Shown here one piece after another: positions 52,013-58,551 of a stretch of DNA of 58,551 nucleotides (positions are counted from its first letter, which is position 1; the number at the start of each line of letters is the position of its first letter). Both the position numbers and the translations under genes were made by a program. This DNA is from Nocardia miyunensis NBRC 108239 (lineage in GTDB: Bacteria; Actinomycetota; Actinomycetes; Mycobacteriales; Mycobacteriaceae), in the NCBI RefSeq assembly GCF_001613065.1, contig NZ_BDBQ01000100.1, positions 1 to 58,551 of the forward strand, in the 5' to 3' direction. The notes under the pieces were generated by a model. That model worked only from the letters and a program-made list of their open reading frames with translations, made no database searches and was not told the DNA's origin.

Positions 52013-52621
52013 ATGGCATCGACACGGCGGATCGGTTCGCCGGACGCGAAGAACCGGACGGTGCTGCTGGATGCGGCGGAACAGCTCATGCTCGAGGAGG
52101 GCTATGCCGCGGTCAGTTCGCGCAATGTCGCGCGTAAGGCGGGGCTGAAGTACCAGCTGGTCTACTACTACTTCCGGACCATGGACGATCTGTTCCTCGC
52201 GGTCTTCCAGCGGCGGGCCGAGGAGGGGCTCCGCCGCCAGGCCACCATCCTGGCGGCGGAGAATCCGCTGCGCGCACTATGGAAGTTCGACCTCGACGCG
52301 GCCTCCAGCGGGGCGCTCACGATGGAGTTCGTCGCACTCGCCAACCACCGCAAGGTGATTCGTGACGCGCTGGTCGACTATTCGAGCCGTTTTCGCGAGA
52401 CGGAGATCGAAATCGTGCGGGCCGTACTGCCGCGATACCGCATCGATCCGGACATCTGGCCCCCGGAGGTGGTCGCCTTCGTGATGGCGGGAGTGTCCCG
52501 GACGATGGCTCTGGAAGGCGCGCTCGGGATGACGACCGCGCACGCGGAAACGCTGTCCTTCGTGCGTGAGCATCTGGCCCGTCTGGGCGACCCACCAGCG
52601 GAAACTGTTGTGGACGAATAA
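52013..52621 (+). CDS. TetR-family regulator (third)
   Basis: The protein has 202 residues. The helix-turn-helix is SSRNVARKAGLKYQLVYYYFRTMDDLF, followed by a ligand domain of unclear type. ATG 52013 (or 52010) follows GGAGG. It lies 188 bp upstream of the P450 gene in the same direction, with an array of TGCTNAGCA repeats in the gap, and probably controls the P450-SDR-ferredoxin-mce unit. Confidence 0.87.
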   Translation: MASTRRIGSPDAKNRTVLLDAAEQLMLEEGYAAVSSRNVARKAGLKYQLVYYYFRTMDDLFLAVFQRRAEEGLRRQATILAAENPLRALWKFDLDAASSGALTMEFVALANHRKVIRDALVDYSSRFRETEIEIVRAVLPRYRIDPDIWPPEVVAFVMAGVSRTMALEGALGMTTAHAETLSFVREHLARLGDPPAETVVDE

Positions 52622-52683
52622 CTTTCGCGCATCCGGCGTAGGCCCTGGTCGGGGCTCGAGACCTTGACCACCTATTCCCTGGT

Positions 52684-52725
52684 GTGCTAAGCATGTGCTC
52701 AGCATTGCTGAGCACTTGATTAGCA
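52684..52725. promoter_or_regulatory. Operator array: four TGCTNAGCA repeats
   Basis: TGCTAAGCA (52684), TGCTCAGCA (52696), TGCTGAGCA (52706) and the variant TGATTAGCA (52717) are spaced 10-12 bp. The middle two form a perfect 10-1-10 inverted repeat (52695-52715). They lie about 85 bp before the P450 start. Confidence 0.65.
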
Positions 52726-52809
52726 TCAGGGCGCGGGGAGCGTCCGAGGCGAAGCAGACCGCGACGTCCGGCGACCGTGCCGATGCTGCCTCTTCACCAG
52801 GAGTCCGTC

Positions 52810-54078
52810 GTGAGCATGTTCGATGAGATCGACTTCTTCACCGACAAATCGATTGTCGACAACCCTTACCCGTACTTCGAGTCGCTGCGGTCGCGCTGTC
52901 CGGTGGCGCGCGAGCCGCACCATGGTGTGCTGGCGGTGACCGGGTACGACGCCGCCGTGGAGGTCTACCGCAATCACGGGACATTCTCGAGTTGCATCGC
53001 CCCGACCGGGCCGTTTCCAGGCCTGCCGTTCGATCCCGCCGACGGCGATATCGGCGCGTTGATCGAAAAACATCGCGAGGCGTTCCCGCTGCACGAGCAC
53101 ATGGTCACCTTCGACCAGCCGAAGCACACCATGCACCGTGACCTGCTCAAAGCTTTGTTCACGCCGCGGCGATTGCGGGAGAACGAGGAGTTCATGTGGG
53201 TGCAGGCCGACCGCCTACTCGACGAATTCGTCGAGCAGGGCAAGACCGAATTCCTGCGCAACTACGCGCAGCCCTTCGCGATGCTGGTGATCGCCAATCT
53301 GCTCGGCGTGCCGGAGGAGGACTACACCGATTTCCGGCGGGTGCTGTCCAACACCACGCCGCCGGGCGCGATCGACGACGAGGTGATGGTCGACAATCCG
53401 CTGGAATTCCTGGCCGAACGTTTCACCGGCTACCTCGCGGAACGCCGCCGGGCTCCGCGCGGAGATGTGTTGTCCGCCTTGGCTTCCGCGCGATTCCCGG
53501 ACGGCTCGCTGCCGGAGGTCGCCGACCTGGTGCACCTGGCGTCCTTCCTGTTCGCCGCCGGGCAGGAGACCACCGCCAAGCTGATGACCGCCGGTCTGCG
53601 GGTGCTCGCGGAGAACCCGGACATTCAGCAGGCGTTGCGCGAGGACACCGAACGCATCGGCAGTTTCGTCGAGGAATGCCTGCGCCTGGAAGCGCCGGTC
53701 AAAACCGATTTCCGGCTGGCGTGCCAGGACACCAGCCTGGGCGGTGTCGAGGTTCCGGCGGGCAGCATGGTGATGGTTCTGCCCGGGGCCGCGAATCGCG
53801 ATCCGTCCCGGTTCGACGATCCGGGCGATTTCGTCCTCGATCGTCCCAATGCCCGCGAGCACATCTCGTTCGCCCGGGGTATCCACACCTGTCCGGGAGG
53901 TCCGTTGGCGCGTATGGAATCTCGGGTCAGCTTCGAACGGATCCTGCATCGGATGCGGGACATCCGAGTTTCGGAGACCGAGCACGGCCCGGCGGACGCA
54001 CGCAATTTCGAATACGAGCCGACCTACGTCCTGCGGGGCCTGAGCTCGTTGCACATCGAATTCACTCCGGTCGGCTGA
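52810..54078 (+). CDS. Cytochrome P450
   Basis: A 422-residue bacterial P450. The I-helix has FAAGQETTAKL, the ExxR pair lies in EECLR and the haem loop is FARGIHTCPGGPLAR with the axial Cys about residue 360. It would hydroxylate a hydrophobic compound with electrons from the small ferredoxin encoded two genes downstream. It starts at GTG 52810 behind CAGGAGTCCGTC. The following SDR suggests that the new hydroxyl is oxidised to a ketone. Confidence 0.93.
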   Translation: MSMFDEIDFFTDKSIVDNPYPYFESLRSRCPVAREPHHGVLAVTGYDAAVEVYRNHGTFSSCIAPTGPFPGLPFDPADGDIGALIEKHREAFPLHEHMVTFDQPKHTMHRDLLKALFTPRRLRENEEFMWVQADRLLDEFVEQGKTEFLRNYAQPFAMLVIANLLGVPEEDYTDFRRVLSNTTPPGAIDDEVMVDNPLEFLAERFTGYLAERRRAPRGDVLSALASARFPDGSLPEVADLVHLASFLFAAGQETTAKLMTAGLRVLAENPDIQQALREDTERIGSFVEECLRLEAPVKTDFRLACQDTSLGGVEVPAGSMVMVLPGAANRDPSRFDDPGDFVLDRPNAREHISFARGIHTCPGGPLARMESRVSFERILHRMRDIRVSETEHGPADARNFEYEPTYVLRGLSSLHIEFTPVG

Positions 54079-54106
54079 GCGAGAAGATGACGAGCGAGGA
54101 ACAGGG

Positions 54107-54877
54107 ATGGTCGAGACGAATGGCAGCGAAATTCCGTCACGCGTGGCAATTGTTACCGGTGCTGCTTCGGGCATCGGTCTGGCGATTGCGCGAAAGCTTG
54201 CGCAGGAATCCCACCGGGTAGCGCTGTTCGACCTGAGCGGGGAGGCCGCGGAGAAAGCGGCCGCCGAATTGGTCGCGGCCGGTCTGCGCGCGGTCGCCTA
54301 TCATGTGGACGTGGCCGACGCCGACTCCGTGGATGCGGCGGTTCGCTTGGTGCGCAAGGATTTCGGGCCGATCCAGATCGTGGTCACCAGTGCCGGAGTG
54401 GAGCAGTACACCGCTTTCGAGGAGATCACCCGGGAACAGTGGAATCGTGTGCTGGCGGTGAATCTGAACGGGACGTTCTCCTGCATTCAAGCGGCCGTTC
54501 CGGACATGGTCGCGGCGGGCTGGGGGCGCATCGTGACGATCTCCTCGTCCAGTGCGCAGTCCGGAGCCAAGAATATGGCGCACTACGTCGCCTCCAAGGG
54601 CGGTGTGATCGGCCTGACGAAGGCGCTGGCGGCCGAGCTGTCACCGAAAGGCATTACGGTCAACAGTATTCCGCCCTCGATCATCGATACGCCGATGGCG
54701 CAGCAGGCGACCGACGCGGGATTCTTCCCCGGCGTCGAGGTCATCGCACCGATGACACCGGTGCGGCGGGTCGGCACACCCGACGATGTCGCGGCCGCGT
54801 GCGCTTACTTGTGTTCGGAGAGTGCGGGTTTCGTCACCGGACAGCTCATCGGCGTCAACGGTGGCCTGTACATCTGA
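54107..54877 (+). CDS. Short-chain dehydrogenase/reductase
   Basis: An SDR of 256 residues with VTGAASGIGLAIARKL, an Asp (FDLSG) at the end of strand two (NAD preference), TSAGVEQ in place of NNAG, Ser in SSSSAQSG and the catalytic HYVASKGG. It ends FVTGQLIGVNGGLYI. It lies 28 bp after the P450 and 30 bp before the ferredoxin, and probably oxidises the P450 product. Confidence 0.88.
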   Translation: MVETNGSEIPSRVAIVTGAASGIGLAIARKLAQESHRVALFDLSGEAAEKAAAELVAAGLRAVAYHVDVADADSVDAAVRLVRKDFGPIQIVVTSAGVEQYTAFEEITREQWNRVLAVNLNGTFSCIQAAVPDMVAAGWGRIVTISSSSAQSGAKNMAHYVASKGGVIGLTKALAAELSPKGITVNSIPPSIIDTPMAQQATDAGFFPGVEVIAPMTPVRRVGTPDDVAAACAYLCSESAGFVTGQLIGVNGGLYI

Positions 54878-54907
54878 GCGGCCGGCGGATCGGTATTCGG
54901 AGGAGTA

Positions 54908-55108
54908 ATGGAGATACATATCGATCGGCACAGGTGTGAAGGTCACGCACTGTGCGCAAGTATCGCGCCGACCGTATTCGAGGTCGGCGACGACGATCTG
55001 GCCACGGTCGTGGATTCGAGTCCGGCCGAGGACATCGAACCGAAGGTGCACATGGCCGTGGATGCCTGTCCGACACTGGCGATTTCGCTCGGGGGGCCGG
55101 CGTCATGA
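54908..55108 (+). CDS. P450-type ferredoxin ([3Fe-4S] family)
   Basis: A protein of 66 residues. The spacing C-x5-C in CEGHALC and a late ACPTLAI match the small ferredoxins that serve actinobacterial P450s; one cluster Cys is replaced by another residue, as in the [3Fe-4S] members. GGAGGAGTA precedes the ATG. It carries electrons from a reductase, possibly the FprB-like or another enzyme, to the P450 encoded upstream. Confidence 0.9.
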   Translation: MEIHIDRHRCEGHALCASIAPTVFEVGDDDLATVVDSSPAEDIEPKVHMAVDACPTLAISLGGPAS

Positions 55109-55137
55109 TCGGGTGTTGCGGGCACGGGGGCGAGTGA
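55105..55137 (+). CDS. Ten-residue ORF between ferredoxin and mceA
   Basis: MIGCCGHGGE starts in an ATGA overlap with the ferredoxin stop and ends 3 bp before the mceA start. It is rich in Cys, Gly and His. It may only couple translation, but its position between two genes of the operon and its composition are notable. Confidence 0.25.
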   Translation: MIGCCGHGGE

Positions 55138-55140
55138 GCG

Positions 55141-56448
55141 GTGTCCATCCTGTTCGAGCCCGACGGGCGGGGGCCATCGCCATCGCGCCTGTTGCTCAGC
55201 GGCATCTGTTTCCTGGTCGTCGTGGCGGCTGTGGCAACGGCGATGGTCGCGGTCTCGCGCGGTGCGTTCCGCCGGACCGTGCCCATCACCGCCGTGATGG
55301 CCGACGTCGGGGACGGGCTGCCGGCGAAATCGGATGTGAAATATCTGGGCGTTCGAGTCGGGCTGGTGACCGGGGTCAGTCCGGCTGCCGAGTCGGGGAT
55401 GAACGACGTGCATATCCAGCTCAGTCCGCAGTACGCCGGGCAGATTCCGCGTTCGGTGACCGCTCGCGTGGTGCCGAGCAATGTGTTCGCCGTGCCGTCG
55501 ATCCAGTTGCTCTACAACGGGTCGGCGGCGGCGGTGACCAGCAACGCGCGGATCCAGCAGGATCACAGCCAGGCCACCGTGCGCCTGCAGACCTCGCTGG
55601 ATCAGCTGCGCCGGATCCTGGCCGCGGTCGGCCGGGATCAGACCGATACCGCCGTCGGAATGCTGGAAACCCTCGCCGAGGCCACCTCGGGGCGAGGAAA
55701 GTCGCTCGAGGACGCGGGGGCTCAGCTACGCCAGATCGTCATCGAGCTGAACAAGGTGATTTCGGTACAGGCGGCGCCGTCGACTCTGGACGCCCTGTCG
55801 ACGTCATTGCGCGAGGTACAGATGGCCGCGCCGGAGCTGCTGGACACGCTGCACCACGCCATCGGGCCGATGCTGACCGTCGCGCGGGAGCGCGGGCAGC
55901 TCACCGATCTGCTCACCGGCGGAGCACATACCTTCGACACGGTCGGAAATGCCTTGGAGCACAACAGTGATCGGCTGATCTTCATCACCACCCACCTGTC
56001 ACCCGCACTCGACGTCCTGGGGGACGGCGCGAGTCATTTCCCGCAGATCAGCAGATCGGTCATCGGGATGAGCGGGAAATTCGATCAGACCTTCGACCAG
56101 CGCGTCCAGCGGGTGACCGCGAAGGTGATCGTCCAGCTGACCCCGAACCGGCAGTACACCCGGGCCGACTGCCCGCGCTACGGGAGTCTGGCCGGGGCTA
56201 GTTGCTCGACCGCGCCGGTGACGGCTCCTGCCCCGGGCCAGCTACCGAATATCCTGCAGCCCAATCGATTCCGGCCCGCCAACTGGGCGGTGACCGATAT
56301 CGGTCCGGTCGGCAGCGCGGCGGAGCAGCGGCAGATCGCCGACATACTCGGCGGGCCGCCCAATGCTGCCGCCGACATCCTGTTCGGGCCGCTGGCACGT
56401 GGGACGACCGTCGCGGTGGCCCCGGAGCCGAGCGGAGGTTCGCGGTGA
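55141..56448 (+). CDS. Mce-family protein, first of the second mce operon (MceA position)
   Basis: A 435-residue Mce protein. An N-terminal anchor (LLLSGICFLVVVAAVATAMVAV) is followed by the MCE domain (ITAVMADVGDGLPAKSDVKYLGVRVG), long helices and a Pro-rich tail with two Cys (RADCPRYG, GASCST). It starts at GTG 55141. No yrbE genes precede it; its neighbours upstream are a P450, SDR and ferredoxin. It overlaps the next mce gene by GTGA. Confidence 0.88.
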   Translation: MSILFEPDGRGPSPSRLLLSGICFLVVVAAVATAMVAVSRGAFRRTVPITAVMADVGDGLPAKSDVKYLGVRVGLVTGVSPAAESGMNDVHIQLSPQYAGQIPRSVTARVVPSNVFAVPSIQLLYNGSAAAVTSNARIQQDHSQATVRLQTSLDQLRRILAAVGRDQTDTAVGMLETLAEATSGRGKSLEDAGAQLRQIVIELNKVISVQAAPSTLDALSTSLREVQMAAPELLDTLHHAIGPMLTVARERGQLTDLLTGGAHTFDTVGNALEHNSDRLIFITTHLSPALDVLGDGASHFPQISRSVIGMSGKFDQTFDQRVQRVTAKVIVQLTPNRQYTRADCPRYGSLAGASCSTAPVTAPAPGQLPNILQPNRFRPANWAVTDIGPVGSAAEQRQIADILGGPPNAAADILFGPLARGTTVAVAPEPSGGSR

Positions 56449-57482
56449 GTTACCGACGGTCTCTGTTGGTGCTGCTCGTCTTCGTCGTCGTGTCGGTGCT
56501 GCTGTCGTGGACGGTCATCGTCACGCTCGAACGCGGAGTGAGCGGTGCGACGGCGAAATACTCGGCCATGTTCACCGACGTCTCGGGCTTGAGCACCGGT
56601 GACGATGTCCGGATGGCCGGGGTGCGGGTGGGCCGGGTGGACTCGATCGAGCTCGACGGCAACCTCGCCCGGGTGGGATTCGAAATCCAGCGTGATCAAA
56701 AGCTTTTCGGCACGACTGTCGTTTCGGTGACATACCAGAACCTCATCGGCCAGCGGTATCTGGGTCTGGCCCGGGGGACGCGCGGATCCCCGGCGGCGCT
56801 TCGCCCGGGAGCGGTGATCCCGGCGCGCAACACCGAACCGTCGTTCGACATCTCCAAGCTGCTGAAGGGATTCGAGCCGCTGTTCGGCACCCTGGACCGC
56901 AGCGCGGTGGACAACATTACCGAGGCCTTGATCAAGGCGCTGCAGGGCGACAATGGATCGCTCACCGCCCTGGTCGCCGAGACCACCGAGCTCGCGCGAT
57001 CCTTCGCCGGACCCGATCAGGTTCTGGGACAGGTGATCACGAACCTCACCACGATCGTGAACGGCCTCGCCGCGCAGAGCGGCAATCTCACCACCGTCAT
57101 CGATTCGACGCGCGGGATATTCGAAGGGTTGCAACGGAACAAGGATTCGCTGCTCGGCTCGGTGGATCACCTCTCCCGGGTGGTCGATCGCGTGGCGCAG
57201 ATCGCGAACGCGGATCAGCCCGCGCTCGATGCCTTCCTGAACCGGAATCCTGGTTTCGCACAACATCTTCTGGACAACAAATACAAGTTCGGTGTCATGG
57301 GTTTCAACCTTCCGTTCATACTCAAAGGGCTGGCGCGTATCACCCAGGAGGGCGGTTACGCGGATGCGGATATCTGCGATGTGACCTTCTCGCTCGCGCC
57401 GGGCATGTCGCCGTTGGTTCCGGGCATCCTCGCCGCACTGACTCCGGGCGGAGTCGTCAAACATACGGCCAGATGCAGGTGA
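56445..57482 (+). CDS. Mce-family protein (MceB position, second operon)
   Basis: The protein has 345 residues with an N-terminal membrane helix (LLVLLVFVVVSVLLSWTVIV), MCE domain (YSAMFTDVSGLSTGDDVRMAGVRVGRV) and the YQNLIGQRYLGL stretch typical of the B subunit. It begins at GTG 56445 in the mceA stop; the longer upstream frame lies within mceA. Its own stop overlaps the next start (GTGA at 57479). Confidence 0.88.
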   Translation: MSYRRSLLVLLVFVVVSVLLSWTVIVTLERGVSGATAKYSAMFTDVSGLSTGDDVRMAGVRVGRVDSIELDGNLARVGFEIQRDQKLFGTTVVSVTYQNLIGQRYLGLARGTRGSPAALRPGAVIPARNTEPSFDISKLLKGFEPLFGTLDRSAVDNITEALIKALQGDNGSLTALVAETTELARSFAGPDQVLGQVITNLTTIVNGLAAQSGNLTTVIDSTRGIFEGLQRNKDSLLGSVDHLSRVVDRVAQIANADQPALDAFLNRNPGFAQHLLDNKYKFGVMGFNLPFILKGLARITQEGGYADADICDVTFSLAPGMSPLVPGILAALTPGGVVKHTARCR

Positions 57483-58551
57483 GCCGGATGCGACGACAGA
57501 TGAAAGGGCTGCGGATTCGCGGAATCCCCTGGCGGAGCAAGCCGCTCGAGGAATACAGCCGGGTATCGCTCGGGGTGCTCGCGCTGGGTGGGCTGACGGT
57601 CGCGATCGTGATCGCGCTGACCGTCAATTTGACCGTCGATTCCATTAATTTCGGGGACAAGGACGTGCAGGTCGATTTCGCCCAGGCGGCCCAGCTCGGC
57701 GCGGGGGATCGAGTCACCATCGCCGGGGTGCCGGTCGGGCACGTCACGACGATCCGCCTGACCGACGGCCACGTCGCGGTGACGCTGAGCGTTCATCGCT
57801 CGGTGCATCTGGGCGCGGATACCACGGCCGCGATCGAACTCACGACGCTGCTGGGCAACCGATACGTCGAGCTCGACCCGGCAGGCGCCGGGAATTCGGA
57901 TCGAATTCCGTTGCAGCACAGCAGTGTTCCATATGATCTGGAGTCCGCGCTCGCCGACGCCACGACGACCTTCAGCCAGGTCGACGCGGACCAGGTGGCC
58001 AAGGCGCTGACGGATCTGACGGGCCGGCTGGACGGACTGCCCCAACTGATTCCGTCGGTGATGGAGAACGTCCGGACCTTGTCGAGTGTCATCGCCGAAC
58101 GTCGCGGGCAGATCGGCGCGCTGCTGGCCTCCACGAGCAAGCTGACCGGCGTGTTGAACAGTCAGCAGACCGATCTGGGAGCCCTGTTCGATCAGGGCGG
58201 CGATATGCTGCACCAACTCCTGACCCGCAAACAGGCGATCGAATCCATGGTCGCCGCCACCACGACGCTCGTGGACCGGCTCACCCCGCTGGCGGTACAG
58301 GATCAGCCCGAAATCCATTCGCTGCTGGGCAATTTGCGCGAGATCACCGCCATGCTGAGCAGGCACGACGATCTGCTGCGCAATATTCTGCAGGCCCTGC
58401 CGGTTCCTTGGCGGTCCTGGGCCAACCTGACCGGCACCGGACCGGAGCTGGATGCGACCGCGTCGTCGGGGGCGTTCGTCGATTCGTTCATGTGCACACT
58501 CGTGAGCCGGGCGCCGCAGGTGCATCTGTCACCGTACTCGGAGGAATGCCG
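57479..58551 (+). CDS. Mce-family protein (MceC position), cut by the window edge
   Basis: An open frame of 357 codons runs to the right edge without a stop. It begins at GTG 57479 in the stop of the preceding mce gene. The protein has a basic N-terminus, one membrane helix (SLGVLALGGLTVAIVIALTV), an MCE domain (FAQAAQLGAGDRVTIAGVPVGHV), the LLGNRYVELDPAG stretch and a long helical tail. It indicates that the second mce operon continues beyond the window. Confidence 0.88.
   Translation, partial: MSRMRRQMKGLRIRGIPWRSKPLEEYSRVSLGVLALGGLTVAIVIALTVNLTVDSINFGDKDVQVDFAQAAQLGAGDRVTIAGVPVGHVTTIRLTDGHVAVTLSVHRSVHLGADTTAAIELTTLLGNRYVELDPAGAGNSDRIPLQHSSVPYDLESALADATTTFSQVDADQVAKALTDLTGRLDGLPQLIPSVMENVRTLSSVIAERRGQIGALLASTSKLTGVLNSQQTDLGALFDQGGDMLHQLLTRKQAIESMVAATTTLVDRLTPLAVQDQPEIHSLLGNLREITAMLSRHDDLLRNILQALPVPWRSWANLTGTGPELDATASSGAFVDSFMCTLVSRAPQVHLSPYSEEC

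Noticed and set aside
1..58551. CRISPR array, tRNA/rRNA genes or insertion sequences
   Set aside because: No regularly spaced repeats, cloverleaf-like sequences with CCA-adjacent stems, transposase motifs or IS-type terminal repeats were noticed. A tRNA scan would be needed to exclude small RNA genes fully.

Overview
The window is high-GC actinobacterial DNA, most likely from a mycolate-containing genus such as Nocardia or Rhodococcus. The reasons are two Mce lipid-import loci, an FprB-type ferredoxin/reductase fusion, a MshD-like tandem acetyltransferase, a mycofactocin-type dehydrogenase, F420-type (LLM) oxidoreductase, many CoA-ester enzymes and frequent ATGA/GTGA stop-start overlaps. No rRNA, tRNA, CRISPR array or insertion sequence was seen.

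Layout. 0-6 kb: the end of an HSD10-like dehydrogenase, a thiolase, the FprB-like reductase, and a Rieske oxygenase/acyl-CoA dehydrogenase operon. 6-8.5 kb: an acetyltransferase and a secreted lytic transglycosylase. 8.8-19 kb: a complete Mce importer (mceG ATPase, yrbEA, yrbEB, mceA-F and one Mce-associated protein). 19.3-47.9 kb: a lipase, then a long catabolic block holding a second Rieske oxygenase, its likely reductase, three class III CoA-transferase domains, two acyl-CoA synthetases, three enoyl-CoA hydratase-like proteins, a hotdog thioesterase, five SDRs (one mycofactocin type), two aldehyde dehydrogenases, an LLM oxidoreductase, a TLP1-like thiolase relative, a DUF35/Ltp pair resembling the steroid side-chain retro-aldolase, and two TetR regulators. 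47.9-52 kb: an accessory, partly decayed stretch with an HxlR/MFS pair, a frameshifted SCO6745-family pseudogene and a deletion scar joining remnants of a MarR gene and a flavin monooxygenase. 52-58.5 kb: a TetR regulator, a P450-SDR-ferredoxin cassette and the start of a second mce operon with no yrbE genes in front of it.

How it may work together. Mce systems import hydrophobic substrates. Alcohol groups could be oxidised by the mycofactocin-type SDR and aldehyde dehydrogenases, acids activated by CoA synthetases or CoA-transferases, rings hydroxylated by the Rieske oxygenases with the PDR-type reductase, and chains shortened by beta-oxidation and a DUF35/Ltp aldolase step. The steroid-ring genes kshA/hsa are not in the window, so the substrate is open: a steroid-like, terpenoid or alicyclic/aromatic acid is inference.

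The most notable signal is a recurrent AT-rich inverted repeat, about AAAYCTAA-N5-TTAGRTTT. It occurs in at least seven promoter regions between 6.0 and 43.4 kb and in five of them overlaps the predicted -10 box. It ties the Rieske, CoA-transferase, synthetase, hydratase, aldolase and reductase genes into one apparent regulon that I do not recognise as KstR or KstR2.
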